Below are positions 8,632 to 17,754 of a DNA stretch of 64,000 bases, piece by piece. Position numbers and translations under genes: made by a program. Source of the DNA: Robertmurraya andreesenii (GTDB lineage: Bacteria; Bacillota; Bacilli; Bacillales; Cytobacillaceae). The DNA is taken from contig NZ_JAUSTU010000013.1 in the NCBI RefSeq assembly GCF_030813005.1, positions 62,001-126,000 of the forward strand, written 5' to 3'. Every line of letters begins with the position of its first letter. The first letter of the stretch is position 1. The notes beneath the pieces were generated by a model, which had not been told where the DNA came from, searched no databases, and saw only the letters and a program-made list of their open reading frames with translations.

Positions 8632-8767
8632 CTGTCCTCCCCCTTTCTATGTAATGGAATGCTCTTCCTGGCTTTTCATGTCCGGAAATATCCCCCCTCC
8701 TTTCATCATAGCTTTTCGATAACTTATATACGGCTCAATTAGTCAAAGGTTTCAAAAAAGTAATAAT

Positions 8768-8797
8768 ATAGACCTACAGATTTTTCCATAGGTCTAT
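8768..8797 (-). terminator. Rho-independent terminator of tyrS
   Basis: ATAGACCTA (8768-8776) pairs perfectly with TAGGTCTAT (8789-8797); on the minus strand the hairpin is followed by a T-rich stretch. It lies just past the tyrS stop. Confidence 0.75.
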
Positions 8798-8804
8798 TTT
8801 GATT

Positions 8805-10061
8805 TTAGTATTTAATTAAGAAATATTTCTTCTTGCCGCGGCGAATGACGGTAAACTGCCCTTCGATGCGATCGGCATCAGATAATACATATTCAAGGTC
8901 TGTCACACGCTCTCCGTTCACATAAATCGCGCCATTGGAAACGTCCTCACGGGCCTGACGCTTTGATGGAGAAATCTTTGAATTAACCAATAATTCAACT
9001 AGACCAAGATCTTCATCTGCTCCAGCCTCATAAGAAGGAACATCCTTAAAGCCCTCTTTAATTTCGGCAGCAGTTAGGTTCTTAATGTCACCGCTAAATA
9101 AAGCCTCGGTAATTTTGATAGCCTGAGCTAAAGCGTCTTCCCCATGAATCAAACGTGTCATCTCTTCAGCAAGCGCCTTTTGTGCTTTGCGTAAATGCGG
9201 TTCCTCTTGAACAGATTGCTCTAAGGCTTCGATTTCTTCCTTAGACAAGAACGTGAAGTATTTTAAGAATTTCACGACTTCTGTATCAGCAGTATTAATC
9301 CAGAATTGGTAGAACTCATAAGGGGAAGTCTTCTTCGGATCTAACCAGATGGCTCCACCTTCCGTTTTTCCAAATTTCGTTCCATCCGCCTTTGTTACTA
9401 GCGGAATCGTCATTCCAAATGCTTTCGAGTCTTCACTTGTCATTTTTCTAATGAGCTCTAGCCCTGTTGTGATATTCCCCCATTGATCGCTTCCGCCAAT
9501 TTGGAGCTTACAGCCATACTTTTCATAGAGAAGCTTGAAGTCCATCCCCTGCATGATTGTGTACGTAAATTCAGTAAAAGAAATTCCTGTTTCCAAACGA
9601 GACGCAATCGTATCCTTGGCTAGCATATAATTAATTCCGATATGCTTTCCGTAGTCTCGTAGGAAGGTAATGATATTCATCGAAGCAGTCCAGTCGTAGT
9701 TGTTAACCATTATGGCCCCGTTTTCGCCTTCAAAATCGAAAATTGCCTTAAGCTGAGCGGTCAAGGCCTCAACATTTTTCTCAACAGTCTCGACCGTTTG
9801 CAGAACTCTCTCCTCAGTCGCCTTCGGATCCCCAATTAGACCTGTTGCCCCACCCACAAGAACTATTGGACGATGGCCGGCATTTTGGAATCGTTTCAAT
9901 GTTAAAAAAGGAAGCAAGTGCCCAATATGTAGGCTGTCGCCTGATGGGTCAGTCCCACAGTACAGCGAGATTTTTTCTTTTTCCAGTACTTCCCTCAAAC
10001 CTTCTTCATCTGTTTGTTGATAAATAACTCCACGCCATTGTAAATCCTGTAATAAATCCAT
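8805..10061 (-). CDS. tyrS: Tyrosyl-tRNA synthetase
   Basis: Charges tRNA-Tyr. Class I synthetase: HIGH-type motif in DPSGDSLHIGHLLPF, KMSKS-type motif as KFGKT, and a C-terminal S4-like RNA-binding domain (SKISPSKRQAREDV, then NGERV). The ATG at 10061 (protein starting MDLLQDLQWRG) is chosen because GGAGGCC lies 6 bases upstream; a longer frame to 10121 would run through a structured repeat in the leader and has no ribosome site. About 418 residues, normal for TyrS. Controlled by the T-box leader upstream. A hairpin repeat sits between the attenuator and the start codon. Confidence 0.95.
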   Translation of the reverse strand: MDLLQDLQWRGVIYQQTDEEGLREVLEKEKISLYCGTDPSGDSLHIGHLLPFLTLKRFQNAGHRPIVLVGGATGLIGDPKATEERVLQTVETVEKNVEALTAQLKAIFDFEGENGAIMVNNYDWTASMNIITFLRDYGKHIGINYMLAKDTIASRLETGISFTEFTYTIMQGMDFKLLYEKYGCKLQIGGSDQWGNITTGLELIRKMTSEDSKAFGMTIPLVTKADGTKFGKTEGGAIWLDPKKTSPYEFYQFWINTADTEVVKFLKYFTFLSKEEIEALEQSVQEEPHLRKAQKALAEEMTRLIHGEDALAQAIKITEALFSGDIKNLTAAEIKEGFKDVPSYEAGADEDLGLVELLVNSKISPSKRQAREDVSNGAIYVNGERVTDLEYVLSDADRIEGQFTVIRRGKKKYFLIKY

Positions 10062-10086
10062 TTTATTGGCCTCCTGATTCTTATAA

Positions 10087-10160
10087 TCGGCTGGCATGCC
10101 CTCTCTTCGCTGTTGCTCCAAACCCCAGGAGCAAAGGCTCGGTCAAGTATACCAACCGAT
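10087..10160 (+). repeat. Hairpin repeat element, copy 1 (A type)
   Basis: Outer arms TCGGCTGGCATGCC and GTATACCAACCGA pair imperfectly; an inner stem GTTGCTCC/GGAGCAAAG closes an 8-base loop. Nearly identical to the copy at 39632-39704 in its core (TCTCTTCGCTGTTGCTCC, GGAGCAAAGGCTCG). It lies in the tyrS leader between the T-box attenuator and the ribosome site, so its complement should be transcribed in every tyrS mRNA. Confidence 0.85.
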
Positions 10161-10169
10161 GATTAATTT

Positions 10170-10440
10170 TCTCATAAAAAAAATCCCTTCGATTAAATCG
10201 AAGGGACGTTGTATACGCGGTACCACCCAACTTGAGAACAGTTATTGTTCTCCACTTTAAAAGATAACGGATCATCCGTTTACTGCTAATACTTATCAGG
10301 TTCACAGTAAATGCTCCGGGAGGTAATTCATGCCATTCTACATGCACTGACTCGCAGCAGCCGTCAGCTTTCTGTACCAGAGGTAGATGCATTACTGGTG
10401 AAAAAATTTCCATTCCCATCTTTGCATTTTATTTAATTGC
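10170..10440 (-). ncRNA. T-box leader (tyrosine-responsive) of tyrS
   Basis: Reading the minus strand, the conserved T-box sequence TTGGGTGGTACCGCG lies at 10230-10216, followed by a Rho-independent attenuator (10206-10176). The upstream part carries the purine-rich and AG-containing segments expected of stem I. A candidate Tyr specifier TAC lies in GAATTACCTCCC (TAC at 10325-10323), but its place in the specifier loop was not folded. Uncharged tRNA-Tyr would bind and stabilise the antiterminator, allowing tyrS transcription. Confidence in the class is high; the exact start depends on the promoter at 10446-10475. Confidence 0.92.
10176..10206 (-). terminator. T-box attenuator terminator
   Basis: TCCCTTCGAT (10184-10193) pairs with ATCGAAGGGA (10197-10206), 10 perfect base pairs with a 3-base loop, followed on the minus strand by eight T (10183-10176). 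It is mutually exclusive with the antiterminator containing the T-box motif. Confidence 0.92.
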
Positions 10441-10445
10441 TATGA

Positions 10446-10475
10446 AATTTACCATAAAAGCAGGATGTTTGTCAA
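10446..10475 (-). promoter_or_regulatory. SigA promoter of tyrS
   Basis: On the minus strand TTGACA (10475-10470), an 18-bp spacer and TAAATT (10451-10446). The -35 is perfect consensus. Transcription would start near 10440, giving a leader of the length expected for a T-box. It begins 28 bp beyond the stop codon of the cassette gene upstream, so tyrS has its own promoter. Confidence 0.7.
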
Positions 10476-10503
10476 ATATAGTTTTTAATCGAGTACTTCC
10501 TAT

Positions 10504-11007
10504 CTATTTAATTCTTTGCAATTCCTTCAAATAATAGCTTCTTAATGATTCTCCTGCAGAAACCTGTTCGATTTCTTCAGAATGCTTTTCCAAAATAGCA
10601 GGAATTGTAAAATAGTTTAATGCCACGATTTCAGTATATTTATAGGCTTGAGGAGCTTTCTCAATTTGAATCCTGTTCCCTTTATTCACATTTGTTAGCT
10701 CAATTCTACTGTCCTTTAGATATTCATTCAGGAATGCTTCAATCTTGTCCATACTCCACTCAGAGGCCTCAGCACATGAGTAGTGAACTGGATAAAAATC
10801 CTCAATCTCGTCCCCTACAAAGCAAAAATCCACCTTATCCTCCAAAGGAATGTAAGAGTTGCTTTCCTCCCACCATTCCCAAAAGGTTGGCTCCTCTATG
10901 GAGCAAAAATCTTCGCCCTTATACTTTACCAAAAGAAGCCTTCCATCCTTCCATTTATAAGAACGAATTTCTCCATTTTGGATAAAGAAAAAATACTTGT
11001 GAACCAT
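10504..11007 (-). CDS. Small acidic protein of the HerA/Hsp70 cassette, unknown function
   Basis: About 167 residues, rich in Trp, Tyr and acidic residues (TFWEWWEESNSYIPLEDKVDF), no signal peptide or membrane segment. No family recognised. Last gene of a five-gene minus-strand unit: the upstream stop codon ends at 11011, immediately before a TTG (11010) and an ATG (11007). The ATG is preferred, with GAGGAG upstream. Its tight coupling to the membrane protein gene suggests the two products work together. Nothing in the sequence shows an enzymatic function. Confidence 0.6.
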   Translation of the reverse strand: MVHKYFFFIQNGEIRSYKWKDGRLLLVKYKGEDFCSIEEPTFWEWWEESNSYIPLEDKVDFCFVGDEIEDFYPVHYSCAEASEWSMDKIEAFLNEYLKDSRIELTNVNKGNRIQIEKAPQAYKYTEIVALNYFTIPAILEKHSEEIEQVSAGESLRSYYLKELQRIK

Positions 11008-11010
11008 CAA

Positions 11011-11706
11011 TTAACTCTCCTCAGTACGTAATGCTGCCTTCGTCATTTTACCAATTTTACTTTGGATGCTATCTTCACTCATATTCGGATTCATATTTTT
11101 CAAACCATTTATAATAGCTGATTCTATCTTTATATCTGTCTTTTCATCCAATCTACCAGTTAAGAAGTCACTCATGTACTTCATATCAGATACGCCGCTT
11201 TGCTTAAAAGCATCCATAAATCCTTTTACTTCCAGAGCTTTCATTTCAAGCTGGGCTGCCTTTAGGAGAAACTCAGGAGAGAGACCGAGACCGAATTTTT
11301 CTTCTATATTTTTTGCATACAATGTCGTTCCAATCGTACGGCAGGCTAACTGCTCCTCTGGAGACATTTTTTCGAATTTTTCTCGGTCAAATGCAACCTC
11401 ATTTCGGAGGTACTCAATATATTTTTCTGTGGATGAAAAATCATCCCGTTTGAGTTCTGCATCCTGTGCTTTTGCACCAAGCTCTTCTGCTGTTTCTTTA
11501 TCTGGCTTTAGACCTAGAATCTCAGCAATTCCACTAACAATTTCTGCGACAATGATAATCGTATAAATGGCTAGCTCAATTTGCGGAAATGGTGCCAATA
11601 ATTTTGTTGCAAAGCTCGTTACCCCACTACCAAGTGTTGACACAGCACTTCCAATGGCACTGCATACTGCACTAATTCCACTCCCGATTGTTCCCAAAAA
11701 TCCCAT
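11011..11706 (-). CDS. Glycine-rich, membrane-associated protein of the cassette, unknown function
   Basis: 231 residues. The first 45 are rich in Gly/Ser/Ala with small-residue spacing (GFLGTIGSGISAVCSAIGSA), followed by a hydrophobic helix (residues 43-65, IELAIYTIIIVAEIVSGIAEIL) and a soluble, mostly helical acidic domain. The N-terminus resembles glycine-zipper or phage-structural amphipathic segments, suggesting insertion into or contact with a membrane. It starts 10 bp after the ATPase gene with GAGGGG as ribosome site. Function unknown; family not recognised. Confidence 0.6.
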   Translation of the reverse strand: MGFLGTIGSGISAVCSAIGSAVSTLGSGVTSFATKLLAPFPQIELAIYTIIIVAEIVSGIAEILGLKPDKETAEELGAKAQDAELKRDDFSSTEKYIEYLRNEVAFDREKFEKMSPEEQLACRTIGTTLYAKNIEEKFGLGLSPEFLLKAAQLEMKALEVKGFMDAFKQSGVSDMKYMSDFLTGRLDEKTDIKIESAIINGLKNMNPNMSEDSIQSKIGKMTKAALRTEES

Positions 11707-11716
11707 TTGTAACCCC

Positions 11717-14700
11717 TCATTTCAATAGTTTTAGTTTGCGATAATGTTTATTTACTAGATTCGGCTCAAGGCCGTCTAATAGCTGATTAAAAAATGCAAC
11801 CACCCGCTCTGTTCTTTCTGCTAAGGAGCACTCCTCCGTTTCCCGGTAATATCGGTTTACCAAATACTGAGAGATAAAATTCAACTCATATTTCTTCACC
11901 AATTTCACCAGCTCGAGTGTAAGCGTATCCTCTAGATCACATTTTTTCACAAAATGCTCGTAGGACTTGAAAAAAGTATCCTCTCGAAGCAACTCTAGAT
12001 AATGCTCCAATTCAGCTATATTCGCTATTTCCGGTAAGGATTCAAGGCCTTGGAAGACACCCCGTCTATATGTACTTCTGTAAAATTCAAGGATGTTTCT
12101 TCTAATTTCCTCATCCTTTATAATCAAATCCCCAGTCGTGTTCGTTGTTCGTTCAATTTGAACCTGTATTGCTTTCGGCCAGCCTTGTGTAAATACGACC
12201 GCTCTTCCCGTTTCTAAATGGGATAAAAATTGTTTTTGTTCATCGGTTAACGCCATTGTATTCCCGAGAGCATCTTTATCATCCTGGGCAAAGATGCGAT
12301 GCACGATCTTAGTATTCGTATTTTTCAATACCTCTGGAGTCAGCTTTCCAGGGATCTGATCGACAATTATGAGAGACTCCCCGTATTTCCGTATTTCAGC
12401 CAAAATATCGGAAAAAACTTCGACGCCCTGCTTCTTGTTTAAGCTATCTCCAGGCATATACTTACTTAACAATCGATGGGCTTCCTCGATTAGTGTAATA
12501 TGTTCAAAGGCCCCATGCTGTAAATACTTCGCTTTAATTGCTTCCGTCAAGTTCGTCAAAATAAAGCCCATAATCAATGATTTTTCACTGGCGCTCCGAA
12601 TTTCCTCGAGCTCCAGAACAACACGGCTGTCCAAAAACTGCCCGAAATCGACTGACCGTTTTGTATTTAGCATAAATCCTTTGGCACCAATTAATAATCC
12701 TTGCAGTCTTGCTTTAATCGAACCAATATAATCGTTTTTTAAGCGCTCATCAAAGCCTTGTTCGTGCACGACAACATTGGTTTTTTGAATCAAATCACCC
12801 AGTGTTGGAAAGGCAAATACCCCATCAGCAAATGGATCTTCATACATCACATTCTTATTCGTGGCAATATTCCACCCATAATCCTCATAACACTTGTAGA
12901 TCGCCGCTTCAATAATTTGCGGAATCGCCGCCTCCATTTCAAAGGCAGATTCGATACTCGCCTTAATCATATCCACACGGGACGTGATGCTCTCATGCGG
13001 AAAGAATTCAAATGGATTCAAGCGGAATGGTGCTGCTATCTCCCGTCCCAACGTAAAGATGAGCAAATCTGGATATTGCTCGGTCAAAATGCGATATTCT
13101 GTCTTTGCTGGCTCGATCACTAAAAATGGAAGTTCACTATCCATTAAGAGCTTCTGGCAGGTCGTAGTTTTCCCGCTTCCGGTCACACCTGTGATGAATA
13201 GGTGCTTATTAAGGTTGTCCTTGTCCAGACTGACATCAATCTCTTCAATCACATTCCCGCTTTGAACGACCTTTCCCAGTGTGATCGTGTTGTCTGTCTT
13301 ATTCGAAAAATTAAGGCCGAATTCAACCTCTTCCCTTAGTGGCAGTCCGACAATTTCCTTTTGCGGAAGTCCGGCAATTAGGCTCAACTCTTTTGTGGAA
13401 AGCCAATTTCCGATACATACCTCGCTCTTAGCATTGACATACTGGGAATAAGCCGCCCTAGCCATTTGTTCATTTTGACTGAAGGATTTCCTAGCTTTCC
13501 CGTATGGCAATTGAAAGTTTTGCAACGGTTGTAATCGGCTGCGGTCCTTTATTTCATAGACCTTGAGCGGAACCTTGTTCCCCGTCTCCCCAGAGTACAG
13601 AGCCTTCACTGTATTTCCTAGTTTGATTAAGCTCCCCTTATTCTGAGTAAAAAGATAAATGGTCGAAACAAAAATTCCTTTGCCCTTCCCATAATCCAAC
13701 CGTGGAATGATGGCCTCATCCAAGTACTTCAACCAATCCTGTGCTTGCTTATTCACAAACTCAATCGTCGTGCTCGTGGACGTGCCTTCGTTTGTTGAGC
13801 TTCCCTTTGTCACCGATTGATTGGTACTGTAGGATTCGGATGAACCAGTGGTGATGCTCACACTCTTGCTTGTGCTTTTTCCAGTTGTTTTCGACCCATT
13901 GGAGCCTGTACTGCCGCCTTTTGATTCTGATTTTGAAGAGGAGCTGGATTGGTTAGAAGTACTCGATTGGACACTCTTATTTTCTCCCTTGCTCCATCCC
14001 GTTTGTTCGGAGTCGTTTGTTCCACTGCCTTCCTGGTCAGCTCTTGATGTATTTTCCCCCTTCGTCGTCGAAGAACCATTTGAGTTCTGTTCAGTAGTTC
14101 CTAATCCTTTACTGATCGAGTCCTGGACACTTCTCTTAGATAGAGGCGTAACCGCTGCATATAAATGATAGAGACTTTCCTCTATTTCAAATATCTCCTC
14201 ACGGTTCATCGGCTTCGCAATGATCATTAACCCAAATTCATCTCCGAGCATCACGTCGACAAGACGGTCTACCCCTTGAAAATGCTCGTCTTCCTTATTA
14301 ATCCCAGGGACTCCCTCTAAAAAGGCATTGTTTCTCATGCCTTGTATCTTATGAAGGATCGCTTTCTTTTCTGCAGGCTTTACTTCAGAGACGACACTTC
14401 CTCGGAAATTCCCTCTAAGACTTGGCTTTAACACCAATTCCCCAATATCACGAATCTCTAAATCTAGCTCCTCATTTTTATATAAATCTCGAGCGACTCC
14501 GAAGTAAAAATGAACCCCTTTTTTGTCACCTAATATAAGATAGATTAAGTTCACACCGTCAATATTTAAAGAACTGATGACATTTTCAAGAGCTTCTTTT
14601 CTTGGTGATTTCTCTTCAAAGGTTATTTCCTCAATATGATAAAGGGAAATATCCATTAATTCGAGAGTTTGTGGCTTTTGAAATTGAATACTTTTTTCGT

Positions 14701-14761
14701 TCCCAAAATACTGATTCGATGGCTCAACAAGAAAATCAAGTGCAAATTTCTCGGCTGTCAT
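11717..14761 (-). CDS. HerA/FtsK-superfamily ATPase with Ser/Thr/Gly-rich linker
   Basis: 1014 residues. The first 210 form an unrecognised domain; 214-332 is a low-complexity stretch dominated by Ser, Thr, Gly, Asn and Lys; a second globular segment runs from 333 to about 480; the ATPase core (DUF87/HerA-VirB4 type) has Walker A GVTGSGKTTT at 525-534, Walker B ITLIEEAHRLL at 755-765 and a downstream ESLIIVDQIP motif near 795-804. The C-terminal 130 residues are helical. Such ATPases are hexameric motors that move DNA or protein, often at membranes or in defence systems with a nuclease; no nuclease is evident here. It lies 23 bp after the Hsp70-like gene. The substrate cannot be read from the sequence. 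Confidence 0.8.
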   Translation of the reverse strand: MTAEKFALDFLVEPSNQYFGNEKSIQFQKPQTLELMDISLYHIEEITFEEKSPRKEALENVISSLNIDGVNLIYLILGDKKGVHFYFGVARDLYKNEELDLEIRDIGELVLKPSLRGNFRGSVVSEVKPAEKKAILHKIQGMRNNAFLEGVPGINKEDEHFQGVDRLVDVMLGDEFGLMIIAKPMNREEIFEIEESLYHLYAAVTPLSKRSVQDSISKGLGTTEQNSNGSSTTKGENTSRADQEGSGTNDSEQTGWSKGENKSVQSSTSNQSSSSSKSESKGGSTGSNGSKTTGKSTSKSVSITTGSSESYSTNQSVTKGSSTNEGTSTSTTIEFVNKQAQDWLKYLDEAIIPRLDYGKGKGIFVSTIYLFTQNKGSLIKLGNTVKALYSGETGNKVPLKVYEIKDRSRLQPLQNFQLPYGKARKSFSQNEQMARAAYSQYVNAKSEVCIGNWLSTKELSLIAGLPQKEIVGLPLREEVEFGLNFSNKTDNTITLGKVVQSGNVIEEIDVSLDKDNLNKHLFITGVTGSGKTTTCQKLLMDSELPFLVIEPAKTEYRILTEQYPDLLIFTLGREIAAPFRLNPFEFFPHESITSRVDMIKASIESAFEMEAAIPQIIEAAIYKCYEDYGWNIATNKNVMYEDPFADGVFAFPTLGDLIQKTNVVVHEQGFDERLKNDYIGSIKARLQGLLIGAKGFMLNTKRSVDFGQFLDSRVVLELEEIRSASEKSLIMGFILTNLTEAIKAKYLQHGAFEHITLIEEAHRLLSKYMPGDSLNKKQGVEVFSDILAEIRKYGESLIIVDQIPGKLTPEVLKNTNTKIVHRIFAQDDKDALGNTMALTDEQKQFLSHLETGRAVVFTQGWPKAIQVQIERTTNTTGDLIIKDEEIRRNILEFYRSTYRRGVFQGLESLPEIANIAELEHYLELLREDTFFKSYEHFVKKCDLEDTLTLELVKLVKKYELNFISQYLVNRYYRETEECSLAERTERVVAFFNQLLDGLEPNLVNKHYRKLKLLK

Positions 14762-14784
14762 CTATGTTCACCTCACCTAAAAAG

Positions 14785-17718
14785 TCAATCTAACTCGATT
14801 TTCTTGATTGAGCTTAAAAAATTCCCTGCTTCAATCCCGTCTTCCGTTGCAACGACGTACTCAAGCGTTTTTGGCCCAACTGCCCTAATGAAGACATAAG
14901 CCTCATCATCCAGCACCTCGATTCGCTCACGCTTCATCATTACGCTTCCGATATCAAGATGCCCATTGACTGAATCTGGTAGTTTCGTATAGTACAGCTC
15001 AAAATCTTCCACACCAGCATCGATATAGTTGTACCAAACATGGTAATCTGGCTTTCCGTAAGCAGCCTTTGATGCCTTCAATTCATCTAGCAAAACGAAA
15101 TTCCCTTTTTTCTCATAGCCAATAAAATATTGGAAGGTAATTTCTTTTTCTTCCCCCTTAGCCACCTTGCCATTATCAATAACTTTAATTTTGCTACCTT
15201 TACGACATTTGATTAGGCCAAAAGCGACACCTGTTTTGCCGTTAGGCTTTTCGATATTATCTTTATCCGTTTCTAATCCACGTTGTTCAAGAATCTGATT
15301 GGCTTCTTCACTCCCTAGAGGAGGAAAGATCTTAAATATTTCTTTCTTTTGATCTCCGTTATGTAATTCTGCATTAATTTTTCTCGTTTCACTTTCAATG
15401 TAGCTTGTAAAAATATCCTGGACGATCTCTGCTTTACAGGAATTCCCCGCGAGGAAGATGTTAATCGTGTCAACGCCTTCTGTTGAATGAAAGGTAAAGG
15501 ATTGGGCTAATGCAGCAAAGAAGTTCCTTACCCCTTTTTCAATCCGCTTTTCGATCGTTGCTTCGATTTCCTCTTGATTTATCACTAAATCATAATCCTT
15601 GAATTCCCCTGACGAGTTAAAAAGCTTAACTTTTACACTTGCTAGCTCAAAGATGCTTTCGTAATCTTCGCTCCGTTCCCAGATTGGACGTAGCTTCTCC
15701 ATTAATTGCTTCGTATTTAATCTTGCTTCCTGACTTTCACTGATGATCGCTTCACTACCAGGAAATCTCTTGCATTCAGCAGGTAAAGTAAACATGATCT
15801 TGTTCTCACGCATCAGATCCTGATTGGCTTTAAATGTTTCAAACGCTAGGAGCTCTAATAGGTTTTCCCCGCCTAAATATTTGTCACCGCCAGCTCCAAA
15901 ATGTTCAATCACATAGTCATAGCGCCTCTCTTTACGATTCGCCCCTCTCCATAAGCCAAAATCGAAGTCAGTCGTTCCGCCACCAAAATCAAAGATTCCG
16001 TAGAATACCTTCTCATCCTCATCAGGATCAAAGCCATATTCCTGGAGAGCACAAACTGCATAGGCCGCAGGCTCACTAATATCCGTGTTAATTCTAAATT
16101 TGGATATCCATTCCTCATTTTGTAAAACGGTAACAGGCAATGATTTCTTTAGGCCTTTTTCAAAACAACCAGCGATTTTCTCCCTGGTCGCCAGATCATA
16201 GGTCACCGGGAACGACAACATATAATCGAGGTAAATGCCATTCCACATATTGTTTATGTAAAGCCCGATATAATAGGCGTAGATTTCGATAGGGTTAAAA
16301 TCATCTTCGTCTAGCTGGTGAAAAGGCTGCAATACTCTATTTTCCCCAGTCTTATCTAGAATGGTGATGATTCTTTTTTCATCACCAGCCCACTGCTTCA
16401 AATCATGTATAAAGGCATTAAATTCCGTGCTGTTCGCATTGACCATGTCAGAAGCTGCTGTATGCGATACGACCATATCCTGCCAGGAGGTATAGGGTCT
16501 GCCTACCTTTTCCTGATAGTCCGCTAAAAATTGATTTAGATTGATAAATTCCATGACCGTGGGGTTTTCATAGTGTTTATCGTTGATTTTCTTACTCAAA
16601 TCTCCTGTTCCAACACGCATGGGGAGAATCTTGTTATTATCCAAGTAAGTGACAACAGTGCTCTTCGTTCCAAAGTCAATCCCGACTACTCCATTTTCTC
16701 TAATATCAGCAAGCGGATTCCTTGCAACAAGTTCAAAATCACCCTTCAAAACATAGGAACTCTTCTCATCAAACTCGCCATCCCAAAGCTCCCAATGTCC
16801 TGCGTTTGGATCGACCAAGATTTTTTCGGGATAGGAATCAAAATCGGCACGATATAAATCGCAATCTAGTAAATCGGTTTTAACGTTTTCGAGTACATCT
16901 CCCTTTAGGTTTGCTTGAACATCAAGAGTCGACTTCGAGAAGATGCTTTCATAGATCTCACTGTAGTTGATCTCTGTATCGCTCGTTCTTAGCTTTAATG
17001 TTCCTTTTTTCAAATCCTTTACGATCCCAGGTAGATTCTCCATATTGATCATCAGGGTTTGCTTCTCACTGAAAATGACATATTCCTTGTTAAAAAGATG
17101 GCACATAAGCTCATATTGCCTCTTGACCTCTGAAGAAAGTCCATCTGGTATAAGATTATTCTCAATCCATAATCTCGTAGTTTCAGCAGCCAAAATCCTT
17201 CTACTATTCACACCGTTTAAGCGATAAATTGGAATAAACAAACAATGATCCTCATCGCTTACATATGTGGCATGGTGATTGACATTCATGCTATTTGAAA
17301 CGCCATTTTTTAAAACCTTCACGTAGAAAAAGTCCTTGCGGTTTGCATAGATGCTGTTCACTTTTCCTTGTGGATACAGTTTTTTGAATTCCTCAATCGT
17401 AATAGGTTGCCCCTCGAAACCGTCAAACTTCATGTAACTTGCGTTAAGATCACATTTCCAATGTAGTCCCTCTCCGAATTTGAACGTCTCCATATCCGGC
17501 ACTAGCCCTACTACCTTTTTAAAATACCGGCATTTCTTACCTTGGAAAGTAATCCAGTCATTCTTTAATAATTCCTCCACCTCATGAACGAGCTCGGTAG
17601 AAAATTCCAACTTTAGCTTGCTTAATATTTTGGCAATTTCCGATTCAGTTAATTTCTCAGCAATTAATTGATAGGTTTCTTTACTGACTGGTAGTGTATC
17701 GACTTTCTTTGTATACAT
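14785..17718 (-). CDS. Hsp70/actin-fold ATPase with large novel N-terminal domain
   Basis: 977 residues. The nucleotide-binding fold begins near residue 343: phosphate-1 loop VVGIDFGTKSTVV (DFGTKST 348-354), phosphate-2 DFGGGTTDFDFG (577-588), and an adenosine motif IFLAGNSCKAEIV in the last third. The 340 residues before it are not Hsp70-like; residues 265-300 have an irregular pentapeptide-like pattern. The C-terminal 110 residues are beta-rich and could be a substrate-binding module, but the DnaK peptide-binding domain is not recognisable. It is far longer than DnaK (about 610). Operon with a coiled-coil protein upstream (36 bp) and the HerA-like ATPase downstream. Chaperone, filament or scaffold roles are all possible. 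Confidence 0.8.
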   Translation of the reverse strand: MYTKKVDTLPVSKETYQLIAEKLTESEIAKILSKLKLEFSTELVHEVEELLKNDWITFQGKKCRYFKKVVGLVPDMETFKFGEGLHWKCDLNASYMKFDGFEGQPITIEEFKKLYPQGKVNSIYANRKDFFYVKVLKNGVSNSMNVNHHATYVSDEDHCLFIPIYRLNGVNSRRILAAETTRLWIENNLIPDGLSSEVKRQYELMCHLFNKEYVIFSEKQTLMINMENLPGIVKDLKKGTLKLRTSDTEINYSEIYESIFSKSTLDVQANLKGDVLENVKTDLLDCDLYRADFDSYPEKILVDPNAGHWELWDGEFDEKSSYVLKGDFELVARNPLADIRENGVVGIDFGTKSTVVTYLDNNKILPMRVGTGDLSKKINDKHYENPTVMEFINLNQFLADYQEKVGRPYTSWQDMVVSHTAASDMVNANSTEFNAFIHDLKQWAGDEKRIITILDKTGENRVLQPFHQLDEDDFNPIEIYAYYIGLYINNMWNGIYLDYMLSFPVTYDLATREKIAGCFEKGLKKSLPVTVLQNEEWISKFRINTDISEPAAYAVCALQEYGFDPDEDEKVFYGIFDFGGGTTDFDFGLWRGANRKERRYDYVIEHFGAGGDKYLGGENLLELLAFETFKANQDLMRENKIMFTLPAECKRFPGSEAIISESQEARLNTKQLMEKLRPIWERSEDYESIFELASVKVKLFNSSGEFKDYDLVINQEEIEATIEKRIEKGVRNFFAALAQSFTFHSTEGVDTINIFLAGNSCKAEIVQDIFTSYIESETRKINAELHNGDQKKEIFKIFPPLGSEEANQILEQRGLETDKDNIEKPNGKTGVAFGLIKCRKGSKIKVIDNGKVAKGEEKEITFQYFIGYEKKGNFVLLDELKASKAAYGKPDYHVWYNYIDAGVEDFELYYTKLPDSVNGHLDIGSVMMKRERIEVLDDEAYVFIRAVGPKTLEYVVATEDGIEAGNFLSSIKKIELD

Positions 17719-17754
17719 TGTTGAATTCTTCTCCCCTTAACATAGCTGTCATAA

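Noticed and set aside
10081..10419. 112-codon minus-strand open frame in the T-box leader
   Set aside because: It overlaps the T-box, attenuator and hairpin element, all of which have stronger evidence; the frame is chance.
11066..11566. Plus-strand 166-codon frame opposite the glycine-rich protein
   Set aside because: Complement of a well-supported gene with ribosome site; product is Ser/Phe/Ile-rich antisense composition.
13848..14168. 106-codon plus-strand open frame within the HerA-like ATPase gene
   Set aside because: It is antisense to the Ser/Thr/Gly-rich linker and has biased composition only because of that linker; no ribosome site.
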